From Streptomyces sp. GSL17-111 (GTDB lineage: Bacteria > Actinomycetota > Actinomycetes > Streptomycetales > Streptomycetaceae): a DNA stretch of 64,000 nt. The translations under genes were made by a program, and so were the position numbers. Below are positions 56,257 through 64,000 of this stretch, piece after piece; the stretch's first letter is position 1; each line of letters starts with the position of its first letter. The DNA is taken from contig NZ_JBAJNS010000001.1 in assembly GCF_037911585.1 (NCBI RefSeq), forward strand, positions 1,549,001-1,613,000, written 5' to 3'. The notes under the pieces were generated by a model, which saw only the letters and a program-made list of their open reading frames with translations, had not been told where the DNA came from and did no database searches.

Positions 56257-56745
56257 TCAGCGCAGCTCCTTGCCCAACAGCACGCACACCGTCTCGTGAC
56301 GCCGCAGCGAGCCGTCGGGGCCCCGGACGTCCCAGCCGTCCGGCCGCCGGTCGAACGCCACGTACCCCAGCCGCTCGTACAGCGCCCGCGCCCGTGGGTT
56401 GCCCTCCTCCACCGCCAGCTCCGCCCGCCGCAGGCCCCGCGCCCCGATCCGCAACTCCGCCGCCCCGATCAGCCGCGTACCGATCCCGCGCGACCGCAGC
56501 CGGGGGTGCACGGCCAGCTGCCACAGCGTCCCGGCACCCTCGCGCACCCGGTAGTCGACGCCGCCGAGGGCCACCGGCCGTCCGTCGGCGGCGCAGACCG
56601 CCAGGTAGTCGACCTCACCGCGCCGGGCCCGCTCCAACTGCCCTGCCACGTTGGCCAGATGCAGCTCCGAACCCGCCCAGCCGCACTCCCGGAGGTCCGC
56701 CGGACGAAGATCGCGCACCGTGAGCCGGTCCGTCGTCCCGCTCAT
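56257..56745 (-). CDS. GNAT-family N-acetyltransferase
   Basis: A 162-residue acetyltransferase with the acetyl-CoA pyrophosphate loop RLRSRGIGTRLI (Q/R-x-x-G-x-G/A) and the terminal N-x-x-A-x-x-x-Y segment (GNPRARALYERLGY). The ATG at 56745 is preferred over that at 56751 because GGGAGG then lies eight bases upstream rather than two. Substrate unknown. Confidence 0.87.
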   Translation of the reverse strand: MSGTTDRLTVRDLRPADLRECGWAGSELHLANVAGQLERARRGEVDYLAVCAADGRPVALGGVDYRVREGAGTLWQLAVHPRLRSRGIGTRLIGAAELRIGARGLRRAELAVEEGNPRARALYERLGYVAFDRRPDGWDVRGPDGSLRRHETVCVLLGKELR

Positions 56746-56839
56746 CCTCATCGCCTCCCGGCCGCCCAGCCTCCGCCCCCACCCACCCCCGCGCAACCGG
56801 ATTCCCTGCCCCACCGGGCGGCGGCCCCACCGGGCGGAG

Positions 56840-57370
56840 CTACGCCGTGAGGGGGGCGACGTCGTCGCAGAGGTAGGCGCGCATCGCCGCCGTGTGCGTG
56901 GGGAAGGCGAGGTCGACCGGCTCGGTGAGCACCAGCCACTCCGTGGCCTCGGCCGTCGGCCGCGACGCGGGCAGTGTCTCCTCGGCCCGCTCGGGCAGGA
57001 GGGCGAAGACGTTGAGCGTGGCGACGGCACTCTGCGCGCCGAACAGGCGGACGTGGACGGCGTCGGCCGTCAGCTCCGTCTCCTCCCACAGCTCCCGGAC
57101 GGCGGCCTGCTCCCAGGTCTCGCCGAGTTCCATGTAGCCGCCCGGCAGCGCCAGTTGACCGCGGCACGGTTCGATGTCACGCCGCACGACGACCAGCCCG
57201 CGCCCGCCCGAGGCCAGCGTGACGGGCTGCAGGGCGACGGCGACCGGAAGCGGGTTGGCCCAGCGTGTCTCGCCGCACCCCGGGCAGTCCCTCGGCCATC
57301 CGGCGTCGGCCGCGTAGCCGGTCCCGCAGTAGGGGCAGTGGGTGAATCTGCGGCCCGGGGTGTACGCCAT
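56840..57370 (-). CDS. NUDIX hydrolase with N-terminal zinc ribbon
   Basis: A 176-residue protein. A CPYCG...CPGCGE zinc ribbon (about 12-34) precedes the NUDIX fold, whose box reads G-YMELG-E-TWEQAAV-RE-LW-EE-T-E-L; the glycine of the usual EExGU end is Glu. Zinc-ribbon NUDIX proteins include NADH pyrophosphatase-like and ADP-ribose enzymes. ATG start with AGAGGAA upstream. Confidence 0.87.
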   Translation of the reverse strand: MAYTPGRRFTHCPYCGTGYAADAGWPRDCPGCGETRWANPLPVAVALQPVTLASGGRGLVVVRRDIEPCRGQLALPGGYMELGETWEQAAVRELWEETELTADAVHVRLFGAQSAVATLNVFALLPERAEETLPASRPTAEATEWLVLTEPVDLAFPTHTAAMRAYLCDDVAPLTA

Positions 57371-57454
57371 GGCGAACGGTTCCTCTCTGCGACGGCGCCC
57401 CGCGGGCACCCGACGGCGGCGGCCCGTACCGCGAAGCTCCGCCGCGGGCCGCCC

Positions 57455-57482
57455 CCGCCCGCCGGCGTCGGCCGACGGGCGG
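57455..57482 (-). terminator. Terminator of leuS
   Basis: 7-bp outer stem (57455-57461 with 57476-57482) and 4-bp inner stem (57463-57466 with 57471-57474), 13 bases past the leuS stop. A second 9-bp inverted repeat follows (57418-57426 with 57445-57453). Confidence 0.65.
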
Positions 57483-57494
57483 GCGCACACGGTG

Positions 57495-59990
57495 TCAGCC
57501 GCGCGCGGGCACGAAGTTGACGAGCTTCGGGGCGCGCACGATCACCCGGGCGACGCTCGCGCCCCCGAGGGCGGCCTGCACCTTCCCGGACTGGAGCGCC
57601 AGCCGCTGGAGCTCCTCCTCGCCGATGTCGGGCGCGACCTCCAGCCGGTCGCGGAACTTGCCCGCCACCTGCACGACGCACGTCACCTGGTCCTCGACGA
57701 GCAGCGCCGGGTCCGCCTCGGGCCAGCCCGCCCGGAGCACCGAGGGCTCCTCGCCGAGCCGGACCCAGCAGTCCTCGGCGGTGAACGGCGCGAAGCAGGC
57801 CAGCATGCGGACCAGCGCGGAGGCGCCCTCGCGGACGGCCGCGTCCCCCGGTCCGGGCGTGCGGTCCACGGCCTGCCGCAGGACGTTCGTGAGCTGCATC
57901 AGGCGGGCGATGCCGACGTTGAAGCGCTTGGTCTCCATCGCCTGCGTCGCCTCGTCGACGAGCCGGTGCACGGACACCCGCAGCTCCTGGTCCGCGTCGC
58001 CGGACGCGGGGGCCGCCGCGCCGACGTCCCCGGCCAGCCGCCACACGCGCGCGAGCCACTTCACCGAGCCGGCCGGGGAGACGTCCGCCCAGTCGATGTC
58101 GTCCTCGGGCGGGCTGGCGAACAGCATCGTGACGCGCACGGCGTCGGGGCCGTGCTGGGCGATCTGCTCCTGGAGGTTGACCAGGTTGCCCAGGCTCTTG
58201 CTCATCGCCTTGCCGTTCATGATCACCTGGCCCTGGTTGGTCAGGCGGGTGAACGGCTCGGTGAAGGGGACCATCCCGAGGTCGTGCAGGACCTTGGTGA
58301 GGAACCGGGCGTACATCAGGTGGCCGGTGGCGTGCTCCTTGCCCCCGACGTACTCGTCGACGGGCAGCCAGGCGGCGATGCCGGCCGGGTCGAAGGGGCC
58401 GTCCTCGTAGCCCGGGTTCGGGTAGCGCAGGAAGTACCACGAGGAGTCCACGAAGGTGTCCATCGTGTCCGTGTCCCGGCGGGCCTCGCCCCCGCAGGAG
58501 GGGCAGTCCGTGCGCACCCACTCCGTGGCCGTCTCCAGCGGGGCCTTGCCGCCCTCCGGGCGGAGCGTGTAGCCGCTCTCGGGCAGCTTGACCGGCAGCT
58601 GGTCGTCCGGAACGGGGACCGCGCCGCACGCGTCGCAGTACACGATCGGGATGGGGGTGCCCCAGTAGCGCTGGCGGGAGAGCAGCCAGTCGCGCAGCCG
58701 GTAGGTGACGGCCCCCTGGCCGACCTCCCGCTGCTCCAGGTCGGCGATGACGCGCGCGATGGCCTCGTCCTTGCGCAGCCCGTCCAGCGAGCCGGAGTTG
58801 ACGAGGACGCCGTCCCCGGCCGTCGCGACGCCGGTCTGGGCCGGGTCGGCCTCGCCGGTGTCGACGACGACGCGCACCGGCAGGTCGAAGGCGCGGGCGA
58901 AGTTCAGGTCGCGCTGGTCGTGCGCGGGGACGGCCATGACGGCGCCCGTGCCGTAGTCGGCCAGCACGTAGTCGGAGGCGTAGACGGGCAGCTTCTCACC
59001 GCTGACCGGGTTGAGCGCGTGGCGGCCGAGGAAGACGCCGGTCATCGGGCGGTCGATCGCCAGCCGGTCCATCTCGGCCTTGGAGGCCAGGCCCGCGCGG
59101 TACTCCTCGAACCGGGTCCGGTGCTCGGCGTCGCACAGCTCGTCGGCCAGCGCGGAGTCGGCGGCCACGACGAAGAACGTCGCTCCGTACAGGGTGTCCG
59201 GCCGGGTGCTGAAGACGCGGACGGGCTCGTCCCGGCCCTCGACGGCGAAGTCGATGTGCGCACCGGTGGAGCGGCCGATCCAGTTCCGCTGCATGCTGAG
59301 GATCTCGTCCGGCCACCTGCCCTGGAGCTGGTCCATGTCGTCCAGCAGCCGCTGCGCGTACTGCGTGGTGCGGAAGAACCACTGGGTCAGGTTCCGCTTG
59401 ACGACGTCCGTGCCGCACCGCTCGCACTTGCCCTGGACGACCTGCTCGTTCGCGAGGACGGTCTCGTCGGTGGGGCACCAGTTGACCGGCGCCTCCTTGC
59501 GGTAGGCGAGACCGTGCTCGTACAGCTTCAGGAACAGCCACTGGTTCCAGCGGTAGTACTCCGGGTCGGAGGTGTGGAACCGGGTGCGCCAGTCGAAGGA
59601 GATGCCCAGCCGCTCGAAGGACGCGGCCTGGATGTCGATGTTCCCGTACGTCCAGTCGCGCGGGTCGAGGTCGCGCTTGCGGGCGGCGTTCTCGGCGGGC
59701 AGGCCGAAGGAGTCCCACGCGATGGGGTTGAGGACCTGGTGACCGCGCATGCGCGCGAAGCGGGCCATGGTGTCGCTGATGCTGTACACCTCGGCGTGGC
59801 CCATGTGGAGGTCGCCCGAGGGGTAGGGGAACATGCTGACGACAAGGGTGCGCTTGTCGTCCTTGGGGCCGGCCGGAGTGAGGTCCCCCGCCTCGAAGAG
59901 CCGCTCGTCCTTCCACACCCGGAGCCACCTGTCGATGTTGGCGTGCGGGTCGTAGGTCTCCCGGGCGGTGGCCCCGTGCTCGTCAGCCAT
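57495..59990 (-). CDS. leuS: Leucyl-tRNA synthetase, short type, probably a second copy
   Basis: An 831-residue class-Ia synthetase. Catalytic motifs are HMGH (62-65) and AMSKS (595-599; the first Lys of KMSKS is Ala, the catalytic K598 remains). A zinc knuckle is seen at NWCPTDET...CERCG, a CP1 editing domain with [12 protein letters not shown] and AVPAHDQRD (editing Asp present), and a second Cys pair (YCDACG). From memory the main LeuRS of Streptomyces and Mycobacterium is about 960 residues, so this 831-residue form looks like an additional, Firmicute/proteobacterial-sized enzyme. ATG at 59990 by homology. It may give resistance to a LeuRS inhibitor or be the sole copy in this strain. Confidence 0.9.
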   Translation of the reverse strand: MADEHGATARETYDPHANIDRWLRVWKDERLFEAGDLTPAGPKDDKRTLVVSMFPYPSGDLHMGHAEVYSISDTMARFARMRGHQVLNPIAWDSFGLPAENAARKRDLDPRDWTYGNIDIQAASFERLGISFDWRTRFHTSDPEYYRWNQWLFLKLYEHGLAYRKEAPVNWCPTDETVLANEQVVQGKCERCGTDVVKRNLTQWFFRTTQYAQRLLDDMDQLQGRWPDEILSMQRNWIGRSTGAHIDFAVEGRDEPVRVFSTRPDTLYGATFFVVAADSALADELCDAEHRTRFEEYRAGLASKAEMDRLAIDRPMTGVFLGRHALNPVSGEKLPVYASDYVLADYGTGAVMAVPAHDQRDLNFARAFDLPVRVVVDTGEADPAQTGVATAGDGVLVNSGSLDGLRKDEAIARVIADLEQREVGQGAVTYRLRDWLLSRQRYWGTPIPIVYCDACGAVPVPDDQLPVKLPESGYTLRPEGGKAPLETATEWVRTDCPSCGGEARRDTDTMDTFVDSSWYFLRYPNPGYEDGPFDPAGIAAWLPVDEYVGGKEHATGHLMYARFLTKVLHDLGMVPFTEPFTRLTNQGQVIMNGKAMSKSLGNLVNLQEQIAQHGPDAVRVTMLFASPPEDDIDWADVSPAGSVKWLARVWRLAGDVGAAAPASGDADQELRVSVHRLVDEATQAMETKRFNVGIARLMQLTNVLRQAVDRTPGPGDAAVREGASALVRMLACFAPFTAEDCWVRLGEEPSVLRAGWPEADPALLVEDQVTCVVQVAGKFRDRLEVAPDIGEEELQRLALQSGKVQAALGGASVARVIVRAPKLVNFVPARG

Positions 59991-60136
59991 CTGTTCCAGT
60001 CCTCGTCGCGGGCAGTGTCGGGCCCGTACGGACCCGGTGTGGCGGTGGTGGCGGGTGGGCGCTCCGGAACGCCGCAGGCCGACCGGCTCCCGCCCCCGAC
60101 AGGGTAGCGCGGCCACTCCCCGCGCCCGCCGGTGTG

Positions 60137-60172
60137 CCGAGGGCCGGGACGGGCGCCCGTCCCGGCCCTCGG
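60137..60172 (-). terminator. 36-bp perfect palindrome after the LacI-family gene
   Basis: 18-bp arms (60137-60154 and 60155-60172) with no spacer, starting ten bases past the regulator stop. As RNA it forms a very strong hairpin. Confidence 0.8.
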
Positions 60173-60182
60173 GACGGGCCGC

Positions 60183-61187
60183 TCAGGGGCGCGCCGGGCC
60201 GGACGAGCCGCGTCGGACGAGGCTGGGCCGCAGGACCGCGTGGCGGTCGGCCGTGCGCCCCTCGACCGCACGCTCCAGCAGGAGCCGCACGGCGGTCCGG
60301 CCGAGCTCCGGGCGGGGCTGGTCGACGCTGGTGAGCCGGGGCCTGACCAGCGCGGCGACGGTGCTGTTGTCGTAGCCGACGACGGACAGCCGTTCGGGTA
60401 CCGGTACGCCGAGGTCGTGCGCGGCGTCCAGCAGCGCGACGGCGGTGAGGTCGTTGTTGGCGAGCAGGGCGGTGGCGCCCGAGGTGACGAGCGGGGCGGC
60501 GTGGGCGCGCAGGTCGTCGGCGTGCTCCGCCACCACGACCCGGGGGGTCAGTCCGGCGCGACGGACCGCCGTCTCGTAGCCGCGCCGCCGCCCCTCGGCG
60601 GCCGGGCGGCGGGAGGTGGTGACGAAGACGATCTCCCGGTGGCCGAGGTCGAGCAGGTGCGCCACCGCCTGGTCCGCGCCGGCCGCGTCGTCGTTGGCGA
60701 CGGTGTCGACGCCCTCGGGCGGGTGCTCGGGGCGGCCGACGACGACGACCGGGGTGCGGCGCGCGGCGGCCCGGAGGGCGGCCCCGTCCACCCAGCTGCT
60801 GATCGCGACGACGCCGTCGACGTTCAGCTCCACCAGGGTGCCGAGCTGGGTGGCGAGCCGCTCGGCGTCGCGTCGGCCGTGGGCCAGCAGGACGCCGAAC
60901 CCCGCCTCGGCGGCGGCCTCCTCGACGCCGGCGACCACGTCGGTGTGGTACGGGTTCGCCAGGTCGGTGAGCAGGACCCCCAGCAGCATGGTGCGTCCCT
61001 GGACGAGGCCGCGCGCCAGGGCGTTGGAGCGGTAGCCCAGCTGGTCGGCGGCGGCGGCGATGCGCGCCCTGGCGCTCTCGCTGACCCCGGGGCCGCCGCG
61101 CAGCGCCAGGGACACCAGCGATTTGGACACCCCCGCGACCCGGGCGACGTCGAGGATCGTGGGGCGGCGCGAGGGGGCGTGGGGCAT
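60183..61187 (-). CDS. LacI-family transcriptional regulator
   Basis: A 334-residue repressor-type protein: N-terminal helix-turn-helix (TILDVARVAGVSKSLVSLALRG, about 9-30, with hinge helix near SNALARGL) and a type-1 PBP-like effector domain (about 66-330). ATG start at 61187 with CATACT six bases upstream and no Shine-Dalgarno, so probably leaderless. Divergent from the tandem-HAD gene, with two identical palindromes between them; it probably represses both. Effector is unknown. Confidence 0.9.
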   Translation of the reverse strand: MPHAPSRRPTILDVARVAGVSKSLVSLALRGGPGVSESARARIAAAADQLGYRSNALARGLVQGRTMLLGVLLTDLANPYHTDVVAGVEEAAAEAGFGVLLAHGRRDAERLATQLGTLVELNVDGVVAISSWVDGAALRAAARRTPVVVVGRPEHPPEGVDTVANDDAAGADQAVAHLLDLGHREIVFVTTSRRPAAEGRRRGYETAVRRAGLTPRVVVAEHADDLRAHAAPLVTSGATALLANNDLTAVALLDAAHDLGVPVPERLSVVGYDNSTVAALVRPRLTSVDQPRPELGRTAVRLLLERAVEGRTADRHAVLRPSLVRRGSSGPARP

Positions 61188-61249
61188 GCGCCCAGTATGC
61201 AGCGACGCGGGTCCGCACCGGCCCGGACCACCCCTACTCCCCTTTGACC

Positions 61250-61295
61250 TGGAACGTTCCACCGGACGACCCCACCGAGTGTTTGGAACGTTCCA
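61250..61295. promoter_or_regulatory. Twin LacI-type operators
   Basis: Two identical 12-bp perfect palindromes TGGAACGTTCCA (61250-61261 and 61284-61295), 34 bases centre to centre, about three helical turns. CG-centred palindromes of this form are typical LacI/GalR-family operators. TTGACC (61244-61249), a possible -35 for the tandem-HAD gene, touches the first operator; no good -10 is seen. Confidence 0.8.
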
Positions 61296-61384
61296 GAACC
61301 GACCCTCACCCGTTGGCCTTTCGGGCGCCGGGAGTTCACCCACCGCCCATACGTTCGCCGTCACGACACCGATCAGGGGAGCCG

Positions 61385-63010
61385 ATGAACCAGCCGCCCG
61401 CACCCGTACCGCCCGCCCTCGCCCACCGGCCGGAGGCCCTGCTGCTCGACTTCGGCGGCGTCGTCTTCCACACCGAGAAGCGGCCCGAGGGCCGTCGGGA
61501 CGCGGCCGCCCTGCTCCACCGCGAGCTGGCCACCGCCGGGCACCTGGTGCCCGAGGAGGAGCTGCGGGCCTCGCTCGACGCCGGGCTGGCGGCGCTCAAG
61601 GACTGGAAGAACGCCGCAGGCCGCCGTCGCGCGCCCGTCGAGCTGACCCACCGCGAGATCTGGGAGGACTTCCTCGCCTCCGACCTGCCCGAGCCGGTCC
61701 GGGCCGTCCTCGCGGGCAGCGCGGGCTGGCTCCTCGGCGCCCTCACGCCGCTGCTCTCGGAGCACACCGTCCGCCCCGGCGTCCGCGACCTGCTGCACAC
61801 CGCGCGGCGGCGCGGCGTCCGCGTGGGCATCGTCAGCAACGCCCACGCCGGGCGCTCGCACCGGGCGCTGCTGCGTGAGCACGGCCTGGAGGAGCTGGTG
61901 GACGTGCAGCTCTACTCCGACGAGGTCGGCGTCCGCAAGCCGCACCCGGCCATCGTCGAACGGGCCGCCCGGGCCCTGGCGACGCGGCCCGAGCGCTGCT
62001 GGTTCGTCGGCGACACCCTGGACCGCGACGTCGCCGCCGGGCGCCGGGCCGGGGTGGCGGCCGTCGTCGTCACCCGCGACAAGCACACCGACCGCCCGCC
62101 CTACCCCGTCGCCGTCCGGCCGGACGCCGTCTTCGACACCCCCGAGGGACTCGTCCCCGTCCTCGCCGCCGCCCGGGACACCCCGCCCCCGGCTCCTCCG
62201 GCCTCCCCGCCCCACACCGGCTCGCAGCGGGCCGACGGTCGCCCGGCGGCGCTGCTGCTCGACCACGGCGGCGTCATCGCCAACGCCGTCAAGGATCCTC
62301 AGGCGCAGCGGGAGTTCGGGCTGCGCCTGGCCGCACGGCTGCGCCGGGCGGGACACGACGTGCCGGACGCCGCCGCCGTCGAGGCCCTCACCACCGCGCG
62401 ACGCGCGCACCAGCGGTGGAAGGGCGAGGCCGACGCCGGGCCCCTCGTCCCCGAGGTCACCCCGGTGCAGTACTGGCAGGACTTCTTCGGCACCGCCTTC
62501 GGCCCGGACGTGCGGGCCTGGCTGGCCGCCGAGGCCGTCGCGCTCAGCCACGAGTGGGCCCACATCAAGAGCCGCCCCACCCTGCGCGAGGGCGCGGCCG
62601 ACCTCCTCGGCCGCTGCCGCGAACTCGCCATCCCCGTCGCGGTCGTCTCCAACACCGTCTGCGGGCGCAGCGTGCGCGAACGCATGGCCTCCTTCGGCAT
62701 CGCGGAGCTGGTCGGCGTGCACGTGTACTCCGACGAGCTCGGCCGCCGCAAGCCGGACCCGCTCACCGTGCGCGAGGCACTGCGCGCCCTGGCCGTGGAC
62801 GCCGGGGCGTGCTGGTTCGCCGGGGACAAGCCCGGCCGGGACATGGCCGCCGCACGGAGCGCCGGTATCGGCACCACCGTCCTCGTGCGCGGCGGCTCGC
62901 TGGACGACGCCGCGCTGGCCCGCCACCTCGCGACGCCCGGCCCCACCCGGCCCGACCGCGTCGTCACCTCCCTGGCCGAGCTGCTCCCCCTGCTCTCCCC
63001 CCGTTCCTGA
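61385..63010 (+). CDS. Tandem HAD-like hydrolase (two HAD domains in one chain)
   Basis: A 541-residue protein of two full HAD units joined by a Pro-rich linker (about 265-283). Unit 1 (about 15-262): motif I LLLDFGGVV, motif II VSNAH, motif III K-P-H-P, motif IV FVGDTLDRD. Unit 2 (about 286-540): LLLDHGGVI, VSNTV, RKPDP, FAGDKPGRD. In both units the second Asp of DxD is Gly, as in E. coli YihX, which is still a sugar-phosphate phosphatase. AGGGGAG precedes the ATG at 61385. It sits under the twin LacI operators and ahead of a transporter-like gene. Confidence 0.85.
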   Translation: MNQPPAPVPPALAHRPEALLLDFGGVVFHTEKRPEGRRDAAALLHRELATAGHLVPEEELRASLDAGLAALKDWKNAAGRRRAPVELTHREIWEDFLASDLPEPVRAVLAGSAGWLLGALTPLLSEHTVRPGVRDLLHTARRRGVRVGIVSNAHAGRSHRALLREHGLEELVDVQLYSDEVGVRKPHPAIVERAARALATRPERCWFVGDTLDRDVAAGRRAGVAAVVVTRDKHTDRPPYPVAVRPDAVFDTPEGLVPVLAAARDTPPPAPPASPPHTGSQRADGRPAALLLDHGGVIANAVKDPQAQREFGLRLAARLRRAGHDVPDAAAVEALTTARRAHQRWKGEADAGPLVPEVTPVQYWQDFFGTAFGPDVRAWLAAEAVALSHEWAHIKSRPTLREGAADLLGRCRELAIPVAVVSNTVCGRSVRERMASFGIAELVGVHVYSDELGRRKPDPLTVREALRALAVDAGACWFAGDKPGRDMAAARSAGIGTTVLVRGGSLDDAALARHLATPGPTRPDRVVTSLAELLPLLSPRS

Positions 63011-63091
63011 CCGCGCGGTGCCGCGCCCGGCCCCCACCCGCCCGCGGCACCGCCCGCCTCCCCCTCGCCCGACGAAAGGCCAAGGCACCCG

Positions 63092-64000
63092 ATGTCCTCG
63101 TCCACCGCTCCCCGCACCACCGGCTCACCCCCGCCGGCCGCCACCCGCCGCTCCCTCGACCCGACCGACCTCGGCTCGGCGCAGAAGCTCATGGTCTTCG
63201 TGCTGTCGATGACGCTCTTCGGGCTCGCCAACATCCTCACCGAGGTGCTGCCCGAGGTGAAGCTCGGGCCGGTCGAACTCTCCGTCTCCTACCTGGCGTT
63301 CGTGCCGGTGGTGATGGTCTGCCTCTTCCACCCGCTGTACGCCGCGCTCGGCGCGCCGCTCGGCGAGATCGTCTTCGTCGACCTGCTGATGGGCGACTTC
63401 TCCGGCTTCGCCGAACTGGAGGGCTACATCCAGCTCGCCCTCGGCCTCTACATCGCGGGTTCGCTGGTGCGCGACCCGCTCCGGCGGGGCCGGGTCGCGC
63501 TGGCGGCCGTCGTCGCGGTCGGGGTGGACAAGATGCTCGGCGGCATCGTCGACATCGGCAAGGTGTACGTCGGCGTGGCCGACGCCGAGTACGTCGAGGG
63601 CCTCGCGGAGAGCGTCCTGCTGCTGGAGGGCATCGCGTTCTCCACCGACCTCCTCATCAGCGGCCTGCTGTTCGGAGCCCTGCCCGCCGCCTACCTGGCG
63701 CCGCGCCTGCACGGACGGATCGAGCCGCTCCTGGGCCTCGCGCCGCGCGACCCCGCCCAGCCGCTGCGGCTGCGCGCCCGGGTGAGCGCCCGCTTCCTGC
63801 TGCTCGGCATCTTCCTGACGTTCGTCGCCATGATCGCCGCGTTCATGGAGGAGCTGGACGCCAACTTCGGCGTCTGGGAGCCGGGCTTCATCGACCAGTA
63901 CGGGGAGAAGTTCCTCTGGATCGGCGTCTCGGCCGCGCTGATCGTGCTGGTCGCGCTCGTCCTCGCGGCCCGTGCCCTGAACCGGTCCCGCGCGGCGCGC
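63092..64000 (+). CDS. ECF-transporter S-component-like membrane protein (runs off the window)
   Basis: An open frame of at least 303 codons from the ATG at 63092, truncated by the window end. After a Pro/Ser N-terminus there are about six to seven hydrophobic segments (starting near residues 33, 62, 110, 135, 170, 238 and 280). The segment VCLFHPLYAALGAPLGEIVFVD resembles the conserved region of ECF S-components (QueT/hmpT-like). ECF S-units bind vitamins or their precursors and need EcfA/EcfT partners, which may follow outside the window. Same direction as and 81 bases after the tandem-HAD gene, so probably one operon under the LacI-type regulator. Confidence 0.65.
   Translation, partial: MSSSTAPRTTGSPPPAATRRSLDPTDLGSAQKLMVFVLSMTLFGLANILTEVLPEVKLGPVELSVSYLAFVPVVMVCLFHPLYAALGAPLGEIVFVDLLMGDFSGFAELEGYIQLALGLYIAGSLVRDPLRRGRVALAAVVAVGVDKMLGGIVDIGKVYVGVADAEYVEGLAESVLLLEGIAFSTDLLISGLLFGALPAAYLAPRLHGRIEPLLGLAPRDPAQPLRLRARVSARFLLLGIFLTFVAMIAAFMEELDANFGVWEPGFIDQYGEKFLWIGVSAALIVLVALVLAARALNRSRAAR

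Noticed and set aside
57342..60107. A 921-codon open frame on the + strand opposite leuS
   Set aside because: leuS is certain from its motifs; the antisense product is a Val/Arg/Gly-rich artefact.

Overview
The window is chromosomal DNA of a high-GC actinomycete, almost certainly a Streptomyces or close relative. The signs are GC-rich third codon positions, frequent GTG/TTG starts, many 4-base ATGA/GTGA gene overlaps, a Rho with a long Arg/Asp/Gly/Gln-rich insertion, a chitinase gene beside its two-component system, and a complete atpIBEFHAGDC operon with a Rex-type operator. From memory, the gene order from the STAS and 3-hydroxyacyl-CoA dehydrogenase genes through chiS-chiR-chiC, the ATP synthase operon, wecA, tsaC, prmC, prfA, rpmE, rho, thrB, thrC, hom and lysA is the conserved Streptomyces core order (S. 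coelicolor about SCO5350-SCO5386). I could not run an alignment.

Layout. 1-9.7 kb: STAS protein, 3-hydroxybutyryl-CoA dehydrogenase, PduO-type cobalamin adenosyltransferase, a divergent HemC, a Cys-rich pentapeptide-repeat protein, a membrane-anchored exported protein, an SDR, a 930-residue protein joining a decayed NTPase-like half to an extracellular type-1 periplasmic-binding domain, and a methyltransferase. 9.7-13.8 kb: MT0933-like antitoxin family protein, the choline/betaine oxidation pair betB-betA, and a membrane protein. 13.9-17.7 kb: chiS-chiR-chiC with a dre-like repeat promoter. 18.0-26.4 kb: a DUF2550 protein and the ATP synthase operon. 26.6-31.6 kb: wecA, a Cys-to-Ser LMW-PTP homologue, tsaC, prmC, prfA and rpmE. 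31.9-40.4 kb: rho and the threonine/lysine genes thrB, thrC, hom, lysA plus an ArgRS-like protein with no catalytic core. 40.4-44.6 kb: stand-alone receiver, patatin-like hydrolase, DedA protein, subtilisin-like protease with PKD domains. 44.8-49.5 kb: a tightly overlapped five-gene operon (ACAD10/11-like acyl-CoA dehydrogenase, two SDRs, APH-like kinase, histidine-phosphatase homologue) that looks like a 4-hydroxyacyl-CoA catabolic module. 49.6-52.2 kb: AurF-type diiron protein with an FprB-type ferredoxin/ferredoxin reductase. 52.5-60.0 kb: secreted GH31 enzyme, GNAT, NUDIX and a short-type, probably additional, leucyl-tRNA synthetase. 60.2-64.0 kb: a LacI-family regulator divergent from a tandem-HAD protein and an ECF-S-like membrane protein that runs off the window.

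How the parts work together. The core blocks are housekeeping: energy conversion, translation termination, aspartate-family amino acids, Rho. ChiS/ChiR and the repeat promoter tie chitinase synthesis to chitin and amino-sugar signals. The Rex-type site would tie ATP synthase expression to NADH/NAD+ ratio. The less explored parts are the NTPase-like/PBP receptor, the pseudo-phosphatase in the prfA-prmC-tsaC cluster, the ACAD/APH operon, the AurF-FprB pair and the LacI-HAD-transporter locus. Many intergenic regions hold long perfect inverted repeats that probably act as terminators. I saw no tRNA, rRNA, CRISPR array, insertion sequence or attachment site.
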